Translations under genes and position numbers: made by a program | Part shown: positions 15,937 through 26,246 of the stretch, in pieces | Layout of the letters: each line of letters begins with the position of its first letter | Position numbering within the stretch: the stretch's first letter is position 1 | The notes under the pieces: generated by a model | The model's database searches: none | What the model was told of the DNA's origin: nothing | Seen by the model: only the letters and a program-made list of their open reading frames with translations | Assembly: GCF_009745985.1 (NCBI RefSeq) | Contig: NZ_WFIX01000183.1 | Span: 37,135-101,134 of the forward strand | DNA from: Microbacterium karelineae | GTDB taxonomy: Bacteria > Actinomycetota > Actinomycetes > Actinomycetales > Microbacteriaceae | Length of the DNA stretch: 64,000 nt | Reading direction: 5' to 3'

Positions 15937-17424
15937 GTGACTCGTGTGAAGAAGCTCCCCCCTGTGTTCTCGCGCGCCCAGAACGCGCCCGAGGCGTGCG
16001 ACTGCGCGCCGACGGCCGACGAGCGTCGCGGCTTCTGGGGGCCGGTCACGCGGCGCAGCGCTCTCGCGGTCGGGGCTCTCGGCGTCGTCGCTCTCGGGGC
16101 CTTCGGCGCGGTGCGCGGATCCTCGTCCGCGTACGCGATCACCTACAACCCCGACGACTATCCCTCGTGGGACGACGTCGAGCGCGCGAAGCAGAGCGAG
16201 TCGGCGAAGGCCGCCGAGGTCTCGCGGATCGAAGCGCACATCGCCGAGCTGAAGGCAGCCGTCGCCGCCGCGCAGGAGGCCGCCGAGAAGGCCGCCGACG
16301 ACTACTACGCGGCTCAGCAGGAGTACTACGAGGCCGCCTATCGCGCCGATGAGCTGCAGGCGCAGGCCGATGAAGAGGCCGAGCGCGCCGCGGCCGCCGC
16401 GGCCGCCGCGGCCAAGGTCGCGTCGCAGCTCTCGCGCTCGAGCGGCGAGAGCACGCCGTACGAGCTGCTGTTCGCCGAGTCGGCGGGAGACGCCGACGAG
16501 CTGCTGTCGAAGCTCGGACAGCTCGACAAGCTCGCACAGCGCAACGAGTCGATCTACGCCGACGCCGTCGCGGCCCGCGACTCGGCGCAGCACCTCACGA
16601 ACCAGGCGGAGGAGGCGCGCAAGGAGCGCGACCGCCTCCAGAAGATCGCCGAGGAGAAGATGGTCGCCGCGCAAGAGGCGCAGGCGATCGCAGAGCAGAC
16701 CCTCGCGGATCAGCAGGATCACCTCATCACCCTCGAGCAGCAGCTCGCCGCCCTCCAGGACGACACCGACAAGACGATCGCCGACTATCAGGAGGGCGAG
16801 AAGCAGCGGAAGGCCTGGGAGGAAGAGCAGCGCCGCCTTGAGGAAGAGCGTCGTCGCAAGGAGGAGGAGCGCCGCCGCCAGGAGGAAGAGGAGCGCCGCC
16901 GCCAGGAAGAGGAAGATCGCCGCCGCCGCGAAGAGGAAGAGAACAACAACGGCGGGGGAGGGGCCCCCGCCGCACCGCCGCCCGCCCCCGCGCCGTCCGC
17001 TCCGGCGAGCGGCTGGGTGCGCCCGAGCAGCGGCGTGCAGACCTCGGGCTACGGCTGGCGCGTCTCGCAGTGCGGCGCGTCGTACTGCTCGAGCTCGTTC
17101 CACGCGGGCGTCGACCTCGCGGCTGGTTGCGGCGCGGGGATCTACGCCGCCTATTCCGGCACCGTCAGCTGGGCCGGCTACAACGGCGGCTACGGCAACC
17201 ACGTGCGCATCGAGCACGGCGGCGGCATCGCCACGAGCTACTCGCACATCGTCGACGGCGGCATCGTCGTCGGCAACGGCCAGTACGTCAACGCCGGCGA
17301 CCTCATCGCCTACGAGGGCAACACCGGCAACTCGTTCGGCTGCCACCTGCACTTCGAGGTCTACGTAGGCGGCCCCACGGTCAACCCGATCGACTTCATG
17401 GCCGGCAAGGGCATCTCGGTCTAG
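15937..17424 (+). CDS. Coiled-coil M23 peptidoglycan hydrolase
   Basis: The protein has 495 residues. The GTG at 15937 has GGCGGG about 10 bp upstream; a GTG three codons later is an alternative. The N-terminus has a twin-arginine segment followed by a hydrophobic run (TRRSALAVGALGVVALGAFGAV), so export may use Tat; cleavage would be near SAYA. Residues about 65-335 are a long coiled coil, ending in a strongly charged Arg/Glu block, then a Gly/Pro linker. The C-terminal LytM domain (about 360-490) shows FHAGVD (H389, D393) and CHLHFEV (H470, H472). This EnvC/RipA-like layout suggests a septal or elongation-site hydrolase whose coiled coil inhibits or tethers it. The gene is divergent from the tRNA cluster. 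Confidence 0.85.
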   Translation: MTRVKKLPPVFSRAQNAPEACDCAPTADERRGFWGPVTRRSALAVGALGVVALGAFGAVRGSSSAYAITYNPDDYPSWDDVERAKQSESAKAAEVSRIEAHIAELKAAVAAAQEAAEKAADDYYAAQQEYYEAAYRADELQAQADEEAERAAAAAAAAAKVASQLSRSSGESTPYELLFAESAGDADELLSKLGQLDKLAQRNESIYADAVAARDSAQHLTNQAEEARKERDRLQKIAEEKMVAAQEAQAIAEQTLADQQDHLITLEQQLAALQDDTDKTIADYQEGEKQRKAWEEEQRRLEEERRRKEEERRRQEEEERRRQEEEDRRRREEEENNNGGGGAPAAPPPAPAPSAPASGWVRPSSGVQTSGYGWRVSQCGASYCSSSFHAGVDLAAGCGAGIYAAYSGTVSWAGYNGGYGNHVRIEHGGGIATSYSHIVDGGIVVGNGQYVNAGDLIAYEGNTGNSFGCHLHFEVYVGGPTVNPIDFMAGKGISV

Positions 17425-17436
17425 TCGAGTCAACAA

Positions 17437-17481
17437 GTCTTCATCGAGTCCGGTGCGAATCGCAGCGGACTCGATGAAGAC
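17437..17481. terminator. Terminator of the M23 gene
   Basis: A perfect 16-bp stem (17437-17452 with 17466-17481) around a 13-nt loop, 12 bp after the stop codon. Confidence 0.75.
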
Positions 17482-17506
17482 CTGTCGACGTGCGGGCGCA
17501 GACGCG

Positions 17507-17538
17507 GCGGCCCCGGATCCATGTGGATCCGGGGCCGC
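17507..17538 (-). terminator. Terminator of ppa
   Basis: A 14-bp perfect GC-rich stem (17507-17520 with 17525-17538) with the 4-nt loop ATGT, 16 bp past the ppa stop on the minus strand. Confidence 0.75.
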
Positions 17539-17554
17539 CTGTCGTTCCGAGAGC

Positions 17555-18046
17555 TCAGTGTCCCTCGGCCTCGAAGCGCTCCTGCGCCTCCTTCACGAGG
17601 CGCTCGGCCTCGGCGGCGTCGGCCCACTCGTCGACCTTGACCCACTTGTTCGGCTCGAGGTCCTTGTAGTGCTCGAAGAAGTGCGCGATCTCCTTGCGCT
17701 GGAACTCGCCGAGGTCCGAGACGTCCTGGATGTGCTCCCAGCGCGGGTCCTTCGCGAGGACGGCCACGACCTTGTCGTCGCCGCCGGCCTCGTCGCTCAT
17801 CTTGAGCACGCCGACGGGGCGCACCTTCGCGCCGACGCCGGGGAGGACCGAGTGGTCCATGACGACGAGCACGTCGAGCGGGTCGCCGTCCTCGCCGAGC
17901 GTGTTCTCGAAGAACCCGTAGTCGGTCGGGTAGCCGAAGGTCGTGTAGAGCACACGGTCGAGGAAGACACGACCGGTCTCGTGGTCGACCTCGTACTTCA
18001 CGCGGCTTCCGCGGGGGATCTCGATGACTGCGTCGTACGCGCCCAT
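17555..18046 (-). CDS. ppa: Inorganic pyrophosphatase
   Basis: The protein has 163 residues from the ATG at 18046, normal for family I soluble pyrophosphatase. It hydrolyses PPi to phosphate in the cytoplasm and pulls biosynthetic reactions forward. Visible signatures: [13 protein letters not shown], the substrate-site [12 protein letters not shown], and the metal-binding [10 protein letters not shown] motif with its three Asp residues. [14 protein letters not shown] and the [16 protein letters not shown] segment near the C-terminus are also standard. It is divergent from tilS with 78 bp between starts, as in many actinobacteria. Confidence 0.97.
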   Translation of the reverse strand: MGAYDAVIEIPRGSRVKYEVDHETGRVFLDRVLYTTFGYPTDYGFFENTLGEDGDPLDVLVVMDHSVLPGVGAKVRPVGVLKMSDEAGGDDKVVAVLAKDPRWEHIQDVSDLGEFQRKEIAHFFEHYKDLEPNKWVKVDEWADAAEAERLVKEAQERFEAEGH

Positions 18047-18124
18047 GCCTGTTTCGCTCCTTGTAGACGGGGAGGGGACGCCGACAACACTAACCCGCCG
18101 GGCCGACACGACTACCGTGGGATC

Positions 18125-19111
18125 GTGCTCGATCCCGCCATCGCCGCCGTGCGGCGCGCCGCCCGCGCCGCCCTCTCGCCGTTCGCCGACTCGGGAGCGC
18201 GCGTGCTGGTCGCCCTCTCGGGGGGCGCCGATTCGCTCGCGCTCGCCTCCGCGGTCGCATTCGAGGCGCCGCGCGCCGGTGTCGAGGCCGTCGCCGTGAC
18301 GGTGGATCACGACCTGCAGCCCGGATCCGCCGAGGTCGCGTCGCGCGCGGCGGAGCACGCGCGCGATCTGGGGATCCGCGAGGCGCGCGTCGTGCGCGTC
18401 GCAGTCGGCGACGAAGGCGGCCCCGAGGCGGCGGCGCGCGCGGCGCGGGTCGAGGCGCTCCGCGGCGTCGCCGCCGAGACGGGCGCCGCCGCCGTGCTCC
18501 TCGGCCACACCCTCGACGACCAGGCCGAGACGGTGCTCCTCGGGCTCGCGCGCGGATCCGGCGCCGGCAGCCTCCAGGGCATGTCGCCGCACCTCATCGA
18601 CGATCGCGGCCTCGCGTGGATCCGCCCCCTCCTCGGGCTGCGCCGCGGCGAGACGCGCGCGTTCTGCGCCGCGTCCGGACTCGAGGCGTGGGCGGATCCG
18701 CACAACGAGGACGAGCGATTCGCGCGCGTGCGCGTGCGGGGATCCGTTCTCCCCGTCCTGGAGCGCGAACTCGGCCCCGGGGTCGCGGAGGCCCTCGCCC
18801 GGACGGCGGAGCAGCTGCGCGAGGACAACGACGCGTTCGCCGACATGATCGACGAGATCATCGAGGACATCGTCGAGCACGCGGAGGCGGGCATCGCCGT
18901 CTCCGCGGCCGCGCTCGCGGCGAACCCGCCCGCGCTGCGCGGGCGCATCATCCGCCACGTCGTGCAGAGCGAGTTCGGTTCGTCCCTCACCCGCACCCAG
19001 ACCCTCGAGGTCGCCCGACTCGCGACCGACTGGCACGGCCAGGGCCCCATCGACCTCCCGGGATGCGCCGCCGCGCGCACCGGCGGCCGGATCGTGTTCA
19101 CGGCAGGCTGA
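18125..19111 (+). CDS. tilS: tRNA(Ile)-lysidine synthetase
   Basis: The protein has 328 residues from the GTG at 18125. TilS attaches lysine to C34 of tRNA-Ile(CAU), converting it to read AUA. The PP-loop SGGADS is at residues 32-37. [22 protein letters not shown] and the [16 protein letters not shown] segment are typical of the catalytic domain. The C-terminal part is short, as in actinobacterial forms that lack the extra domains of E. coli TilS. It starts the tilS-hpt-ftsH-fol gene block, here interrupted by an extra membrane protein gene. Confidence 0.94.
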   Translation: MLDPAIAAVRRAARAALSPFADSGARVLVALSGGADSLALASAVAFEAPRAGVEAVAVTVDHDLQPGSAEVASRAAEHARDLGIREARVVRVAVGDEGGPEAAARAARVEALRGVAAETGAAAVLLGHTLDDQAETVLLGLARGSGAGSLQGMSPHLIDDRGLAWIRPLLGLRRGETRAFCAASGLEAWADPHNEDERFARVRVRGSVLPVLERELGPGVAEALARTAEQLREDNDAFADMIDEIIEDIVEHAEAGIAVSAAALAANPPALRGRIIRHVVQSEFGSSLTRTQTLEVARLATDWHGQGPIDLPGCAAARTGGRIVFTAG

Positions 19112-19130
19112 CGCCGCCCGCGCCACGTCC

Positions 19131-19182
19131 GCGGGTGCCAGGTGGTCGTCGTCGGCTCGGAAGACGACCACACGGCACCCGC
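19131..19182. repeat. 52-bp palindromic repeat, copy C
   Basis: Arms 19131-19153 and 19160-19182 with a 6-nt loop. It is more diverged from copies A and B, yet the hairpin is largely kept through paired changes (inner arms GTCGTC/GAAGAC instead of GTTCTC/GAGAAC). It sits between tilS and the next gene. Confidence 0.75.
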
Positions 19183-19219
19183 GAAGCGCCGAGCACGCGA
19201 CTCGCCCTAGGATCGCGAC

Positions 19220-20406
19220 ATGGCAGCCGACATCGTCCCGCTGCGCCCGACCGGGCCGCTCGCCCTCGTCCGCGCCCTCGCCGTCGTCACCTGGGGCGGC
19301 CTCGTGTCCGCGATCGTGATGCTCGTGGTGCTGATCCTCGTCGGGATCGTCGACGAGGAGGGCCTCATCCCCTTCCCGAGCACCGTGGACGCGGCGCTGC
19401 GCGCGCCGCCGCGAGCCTGCTGCTGTTCGGGATCGGCGGCCCACTCCTCGAGGTGCCGCGCCGGATGGTCGACGCGGCGCTGACGGCTCGGGCCGCCGCC
19501 GACCGCCGGAACCCCGGAGCCCCGCGCCTCCCGCGGCTGGACCACGCGCACCTCAAGGACGGGCCGGGCGCGGGGCTGCTCATCCTCGGCCTCTTCCTCG
19601 TCGTGCTCGGCCCCTGCGTCGCGCTGGTCGATGTGGTGTCCGGCCTCGACTACGACGGAATCGCCCTCATCGTCGGCATCGGCCTGACGGGCCTCGGCGC
19701 CCTCGCGTTCGTCCTGCGCGGGAGCCTGGACGCCGCGCATTCGCGACGGATCGAGGGGATCCCAGGGCCCGTGCGCGGCCAGCAGATCCCCGCCGCCCGC
19801 GAGCGGCATCCGCGCGTGTGGCTCTTCGCCGCCGGCGTCGTGCTGCAGCTCGGCCTCGGCGTCTTCTACCTCGGCGTGCTGCTGCGCCAACCCTGTCGCG
19901 ACTGCGACCAGCGCTCCTACGGTGACAGCTGGATCGAGGACGCGATCGACCTCTTCGTCGGCCTGGGAGCCGTGGCGATCGCCCTGCCGCTCCTGCTCCT
20001 CGTCGCCACATCCCTCCCCGCTGTCATCGGCTCGCTGCGGAGCGAGCACGAGACGCGCCGCCGCGCGCAGAACGGCACGCTCACCTGGACCCACGACGCG
20101 GCCGCGCAGCTGAAGTCGACCGGCACATGGCTCGCGGTCGCGCAGGTGGTCGCGGTCGTCGGCTTCGTCGTGCTCGGCGCGGGGCTGATCCCGATCCTCG
20201 GATCCGACAGCGTCATGGACGACGAGGAGCGCGCGATCCTCACGCCCTTCACGAACGCGATCGTGCCCGGGATCGCGCTCATCGTCGTCGGGGTCGCCGT
20301 CGCGATCTTCGCCCAGTTCGAGTCGGCGTCGCGTCGCGCGGCCATCCACCGCGCACTGCCCGGTCACGACGTCCGCGCCAAGGCGAAGGACAGCGGCGAC
20401 GCATAG
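19220..20406 (+). pseudogene. Multi-spanning membrane protein gene with an apparent frameshift
   Basis: The ATG at 19220 begins a hydrophobic protein ([22 protein letters not shown]). Near 19400, inside a CGCGCGCCGCCGCG run, the coherent sequence moves to another frame ([20 protein letters not shown]) and continues to 20406. A one-base deletion would explain it. Joined, the product has about 395 residues with five or six membrane segments and a CRDCDQ motif in a loop. I do not recognise the family. It may be a real inactivation, an error in the source sequence at a GC homopolymer-like site, or a programmed shift. The downstream part could also start at the ATG at 19465. It separates tilS from hpt. 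Confidence 0.6.
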
Positions 20407-20415
20407 GCTGGAGCC

Positions 20416-20967
20416 ATGCGCGCCGCAGACATCCCGAACGACCTCGACCGTGTGCTCGTGACCGACGAGCAGATCCAAGCGAAGCTGGCGGAGCTCGCGG
20501 CCCGCGTCGACGCCGACTACGCGGGCAAGGACATCCTCCTCGTCGGCGTCCTCAAGGGCGCGATCATGGTGATGGCCGACGTCGCCCGGCACCTCACGAT
20601 CGACGCCCCGATGGACTGGATGGCCATCTCGAGCTACGGATCCTCCACGAAGTCGAGCGGCGTCGTGCAGATCCGCAAAGACCTCGACACCCCGCTCGAG
20701 GACAAGCACGTCCTCGTCGTCGAGGACATCATCGACTCCGGCCTCACCCTGCACTGGCTGCTCGAGCACTTCGCGACCCGCGGCGCCGCCTCGATCGAGG
20801 TCCTCACGGCCTTCCGCAAGCCCGATGCCATGAAGGTCGAGATCGACGCCAAGTACGTCGGCTTCGACATCCCCAACGACTTCGTCGTCGGCTACGGCCT
20901 CGACTACGCCGAGCGGTACCGCGGCCTGCGCGACGTCGCGATCCTCGCGCCCCACGTGTACTCGTAG
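20416..20967 (+). CDS. hpt: Hypoxanthine phosphoribosyltransferase
   Basis: The protein has 183 residues. The ATG at 20416 has GGAG upstream and lies 9 bp after the preceding frame. It converts hypoxanthine (and usually guanine) plus PRPP to IMP/GMP in purine salvage. The PRPP-binding motif VLVVEDIIDSGLTL has E103 and D104, and the DIPNDFVVGYGLDYAERYRGL segment near the C-terminus contacts the purine. The KGAIMVMADV flexible-loop lead is also typical. The tilS-hpt-ftsH order is conserved widely in bacteria. Confidence 0.96.
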   Translation: MRAADIPNDLDRVLVTDEQIQAKLAELAARVDADYAGKDILLVGVLKGAIMVMADVARHLTIDAPMDWMAISSYGSSTKSSGVVQIRKDLDTPLEDKHVLVVEDIIDSGLTLHWLLEHFATRGAASIEVLTAFRKPDAMKVEIDAKYVGFDIPNDFVVGYGLDYAERYRGLRDVAILAPHVYS

Positions 20968-21358
20968 GGATCCGCCGGGCGCGTGTCGCTGCGCCAGGTG
21001 TCATGTCCGCGGCGCGTTCCCGCGCGCTCGTTCCTCCCCGCTGCGCGCCCCGGGCGCCGCGGGCGCGTCGTCCGGGGACCCCGTGCGCGCGGCGTGGGCC
21101 CAGCGCGCCCGCCAGGCCCGCGCCAGCGCCGCGGACATGACACCTGCCTCCGCTCGCCAGCCGTCGGGATGTGTCGCGGGAGAAGACCCCGCCGCAGCGG
21201 ACGGGAGCGGACACGATGCCTGCCGCAGCGGTCATCCCTCATTCCGCCGTCGGCGAATCACAGAGCGGGCATAGACACCGGCCGGTAGCCTGAGACGACC
21301 TGCGCCAGGGCCCTGCCCGCGCGTCGATCGTCAGGAGGAGTCGGGACAGTCCCGCACC
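20968..21358. other. hpt-ftsH intergenic region with 21-bp inverted repeat
   Basis: A 391-bp gap without a convincing gene. It contains a perfect 21-bp inverted repeat (20995-21015 and 21126-21146; arm centre TGTCATGTCCGCGG) whose arms are separated by 110 bp of very GC-rich DNA that does not itself fold back clearly. The end of the gap should hold the ftsH promoter; AGGAGGAG at 21333-21340 is an 18-nt-distant ribosome binding site for ftsH. Confidence 0.65.
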
Positions 21359-23368
<2,010 letters not shown>

Positions 23369-23382
23369 TCACAGGAGGGCGC

Positions 23383-24015
23383 ATGGCCGTCGACACCGAG
23401 CGGGTCGCCGCTCTGACCCGTGAGCTCCTCGTCGCGATCGGCGAGGATCCCGACCGTCCCGGGCTGCGGGAGACGCCGCGCCGGGTGGCCGAGGCGGCGG
23501 CCGAGCTGTATGCGGGCGTCGGCCAGGATCCCGCGGCGCCGCTCGCGCACACGATCGACGTCGCGCACGGGCCGGCCCCCGAGACGGTGCCGACGGGTGC
23601 GGTCCTCGTGCGCGACATCCGGTTCCGGTCGATGTGCGAGCATCACCTGCTGCCGTTCGAGGGGCGCGCCCACATCGCGTACCTGCCGGGCGACGGCGTC
23701 GTGGGGCTCGGATCCCTGGCGCGTGTGCTCGACATCGCGTCGTCGCGCCCGCAGGTGCAGGAGCGTCTGGGGGAGCAGGTGGCCGACGCCATCGCGCACG
23801 GCCTCGGCGCGAGGGGCGTGTTCGTGATGCTCGACGCCCAGCACGGGTGCATGCGCGCCCGCGGCGAGAGGCGCGTCGACAGCTCGACGGTCACGGTCGC
23901 GGCGCGCGGCGAGCTCGCGTCGCAGGCGGCGCGCGCCGAGATGGCCGCGTATGTGATCATCGGCGTGCAGAACGCCGCGACCGACGCGGGCCCGTCCGTG
24001 CAGGGGCGAGAGTGA
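23383..24015 (+). CDS. folE: GTP cyclohydrolase I
   Basis: The protein has 210 residues; the ATG at 23383 has AGGAGGG upstream. It catalyses the first step of tetrahydrofolate synthesis, GTP to 7,8-dihydroneopterin triphosphate. Zinc ligands are visible in MCEHHLLPF (C85, H88) and HGCMRAR (C156). RPGLRETPRRV and LGSLARVLDIASSRPQVQERLG are classic family segments. The last four bases overlap the folP start, indicating translational coupling in the folate operon. Confidence 0.97.
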   Translation: MAVDTERVAALTRELLVAIGEDPDRPGLRETPRRVAEAAAELYAGVGQDPAAPLAHTIDVAHGPAPETVPTGAVLVRDIRFRSMCEHHLLPFEGRAHIAYLPGDGVVGLGSLARVLDIASSRPQVQERLGEQVADAIAHGLGARGVFVMLDAQHGCMRARGERRVDSSTVTVAARGELASQAARAEMAAYVIIGVQNAATDAGPSVQGRE

Positions 24016-24803
24016 TCGAGATCATGGGCGTCGTCAACGCGACGCCCGATTCCTTCAGCGACGGCGGCGAGCACGCGGATCCCGCGTCCGCCGTCGCGCA
24101 CGGGCGGCTCCTGGTGTCCGAGGGCGCGACGATCCTCGACGTGGGCGGCGAGTCGACGCGCCCCGGCGCGCAGCCGGTCGGGGTCGAGGAGGAGCTGCGC
24201 CGCGTGCTGCCGGTCGTCGAGCGCCTCGCGGGCGATGGATCCGTCGTGAGCGTCGACACGTATCGCGCCGAGACGGCGGAGCGGGCCGTCGCGTCGGGGG
24301 CGCGCATCGTCAACGACGTCTCGGGCGGCCTCGCCGATCCGCGGCTGCTGCGCGTCGTCGCCGAGTCGGGCGCCGAGGTCGTCCTGGGCCACTGGCGCGG
24401 ACCGTCGGCCGACATGTACGCGTCGGCCGCCTACGGCGACGTCGCGGGCGATGTCGCGCGGGAGCTCCGCCAGCGCGTCGACGCGGCGTGCGAAGCGGGC
24501 GTCGACGCGGCGCGCATCATCCTGGATCCGGGCATCGGGTTCGCGAAGACGGCCGAGCAGAACTGGCTGCTGCTGCGCGAGCTCGACGCCGTCATCGGCC
24601 TCGGCCTCCGCGTGCTCGTCGGCACATCGCGCAAGCGGTTCCTCGCGGGGCCGCTCGGCGAGGAGGCGTCGCGCGAGCGGCGTGACCTCGCGACGGCCGT
24701 CACGAGCACGCTCGCGCAGCGGGCCGGGGCGTGGGGCGTGCGCGTGCACGACGCGGGCTCGACGCGCGACGCGCTCGCGGTGCTCGACGCGTGGGACGGC
24801 TGA
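24012..24803 (+). CDS. folP: Dihydropteroate synthase
   Basis: The protein has 263 residues from a GTG that overlaps the folE stop by 4 nt. It condenses p-aminobenzoate with 6-hydroxymethyl-7,8-dihydropterin pyrophosphate and is the sulfonamide target. Both signature regions are present: NATPDSFSDGG (from residue 9) and DVGGESTRPGAQ. Further conserved pieces are VDTYRAETAE, NDVSGG, DPGIGFAKTAEQNW and GTSRKRFL, giving a complete TIM-barrel active site. The enzyme is on the short side but no motif is missing. Confidence 0.96.
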   Translation: MIEIMGVVNATPDSFSDGGEHADPASAVAHGRLLVSEGATILDVGGESTRPGAQPVGVEEELRRVLPVVERLAGDGSVVSVDTYRAETAERAVASGARIVNDVSGGLADPRLLRVVAESGAEVVLGHWRGPSADMYASAAYGDVAGDVARELRQRVDAACEAGVDAARIILDPGIGFAKTAEQNWLLLRELDAVIGLGLRVLVGTSRKRFLAGPLGEEASRERRDLATAVTSTLAQRAGAWGVRVHDAGSTRDALAVLDAWDG

Positions 24804-24847
24804 GATGCGAGACTTCTCGCGACGGCACCGACGAGGAGGCGCATCCC

Positions 24848-25231
24848 ATGACCGCACGTGACGTGATCCGGCTCTCGGGGCTCGAGGTGTCCGGCCGCCA
24901 CGGGGTGTTCGACCACGAGCGGCGCGACGGACAGACCTTCTCCGTCGACGTCGCGCTCGAGCTCGACACGACGCCCGCGGCCGCGACCGACGACATCCTC
25001 GACACCGTGCACTACGGCGAGCTCGCCGAGAGGGTCGCGGCGATCGTCGGCGGCGAGCCCGTGAACCTCATCGAGACGCTCGCGCACCGCATCGCCGGCG
25101 CGGCGCTCGACGACGGCCGCGTCGCCGCCGCGACCGTCACGGTGCACAAGCCGCATGCGCCGATCCCCGCCGAGTTCGCCGATGTGTCGGTCACGATCCG
25201 GCGCGAGCGCGGCGCCTCGGGGCCCGCATGA
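24848..25231 (+). CDS. folB: Dihydroneopterin aldolase
   Basis: The protein has 127 residues. The ATG at 24848 follows a GAGGAGG-like site and a 44-bp gap after folP. FolB cleaves 7,8-dihydroneopterin to 6-hydroxymethyl-7,8-dihydropterin and glycolaldehyde. Family features: LSGLEVSGRHGVFDHERRDGQ (tunnel-fold N-strand with the active-site Glu), TVHYGELAE, LIETLAHRIA and VTVHKPHAPIP near the C-terminus with the catalytic Lys. Its stop overlaps the folK start (ATGA). Confidence 0.95.
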   Translation: MTARDVIRLSGLEVSGRHGVFDHERRDGQTFSVDVALELDTTPAAATDDILDTVHYGELAERVAAIVGGEPVNLIETLAHRIAGAALDDGRVAAATVTVHKPHAPIPAEFADVSVTIRRERGASGPA

Positions 25232-25761
25232 GCCGCCGTCTCGCGGAGCCGATCCGCGATGCCCCCGCCCACCTGCGGCCCGTCGCGGCGGTCGTCGCGC
25301 TCGGGGCGAACCTCGGCGACACGGCGGGCGCGATCGCGGATGCGACGGCCGAGCTGCGCGCGCTCCCGCTGACGGCGAGCGTCGTCTGCTCCGAGCCGAT
25401 CGAATCGGTCGCCGTGACCCTCGACGGGCCGGATCCCTCGAAGCCCGGATACCTCAACGCGGTCGCCCTCGTCCGCACGCGGCTCGCCCCGTCGCTCCTG
25501 CTGCGCGCCCTGCACGACATCGAGGAACGGCACGGGCGGGTCCGGCGCGAGCGCTGGGACGATCGCACGCTCGACCTCGACCTCATCGCGTACGGCGACG
25601 TCGCGAGCGACGATCCGCGCCTGCTCCTCCCGCACCCGCGGGCGCACGAGCGCGACTTCGTGCTCGGCCCGTGGGCGCAGGTGGATCCGGGGGCGCGTCT
25701 GCCCGGGCGCGGCCCGGTCGCCGACCTGCTCGCGGCCCTCCGCGCGGAGGGAGCGTCGTGA
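25228..25761 (+). CDS. folK: 2-amino-4-hydroxy-6-hydroxymethyldihydropteridine pyrophosphokinase
   Basis: The protein has 177 residues, starting at an ATGA overlap with folB. It transfers pyrophosphate from ATP to 6-hydroxymethyl-7,8-dihydropterin, giving the FolP substrate. Markers: VALGANLGDTAGAI, the ATP/Mg site HGRVRRERWDDRTLDLDLIAYG with the catalytic Asp pair, and LLLPHPRAHERDFVLGPWAQ. An N-terminal extension of about 20 residues precedes the usual start of the fold. The next gene overlaps by 4 nt. Confidence 0.96.
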   Translation: MSRRLAEPIRDAPAHLRPVAAVVALGANLGDTAGAIADATAELRALPLTASVVCSEPIESVAVTLDGPDPSKPGYLNAVALVRTRLAPSLLLRALHDIEERHGRVRRERWDDRTLDLDLIAYGDVASDDPRLLLPHPRAHERDFVLGPWAQVDPGARLPGRGPVADLLAALRAEGAS

Positions 25762-26246
25762 GGCGCACCTCGTCCGTCACGCTCGTCGTGTGCGCTCTCC
25801 TCGGCGCCGCGGCCGGCTTCGTCACCGATGTCGTCCTCTCGGGCGCGGGCCGTGCGACCTTCTCGCCGTCTGTGATGCTGCCGATCCTGCTCGTCGCGCT
25901 CGGCGCGTGCTGCCTGCTGTTCGCGTGGCCGATCCGCCGCTCGGTGAAGGATCCGCGGGCGCCGCGCGTGGATCCGTTCCGCGCCGTCCGCATCGCGGTG
26001 CTCGCGAAGTCGTCGAGCATGGTGGGCGCGATCGTCACCGGGTTCGCGGCGGGCCTGCTCGCGTTCGTTCTGACCCGCCCCGTGGTCCCGGCGCTAGGCT
26101 CGATGGCGACAGAGATCGCCACCGCGATCGGGGGAGTCGTCCTCGTGATCCTGGCGCTCGTCGCCGAACACCTGTGCACACTGCCGAAGGATCCCGATGA
26201 GCGAGAGTCAGACGCCGCAGAACCCGGAACAGAACCCGAGTACTGA
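25758..26246 (+). CDS. DUF3180 family membrane protein
   Basis: The protein has 162 residues from a GTG overlapping the folK stop. Four hydrophobic segments are visible (about 5-28, 38-57, 82-105, 118-140), then a charged tail. DUF3180 proteins are conserved actinobacterial membrane proteins almost always found right after folK; their function is unknown. The last 50 bases overlap the start of the next gene in another frame, an unusually long overlap. Coupled expression with the folate operon is likely from the spacing. Confidence 0.8.
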   Translation: MRRTSSVTLVVCALLGAAAGFVTDVVLSGAGRATFSPSVMLPILLVALGACCLLFAWPIRRSVKDPRAPRVDPFRAVRIAVLAKSSSMVGAIVTGFAAGLLAFVLTRPVVPALGSMATEIATAIGGVVLVILALVAEHLCTLPKDPDERESDAAEPGTEPEY

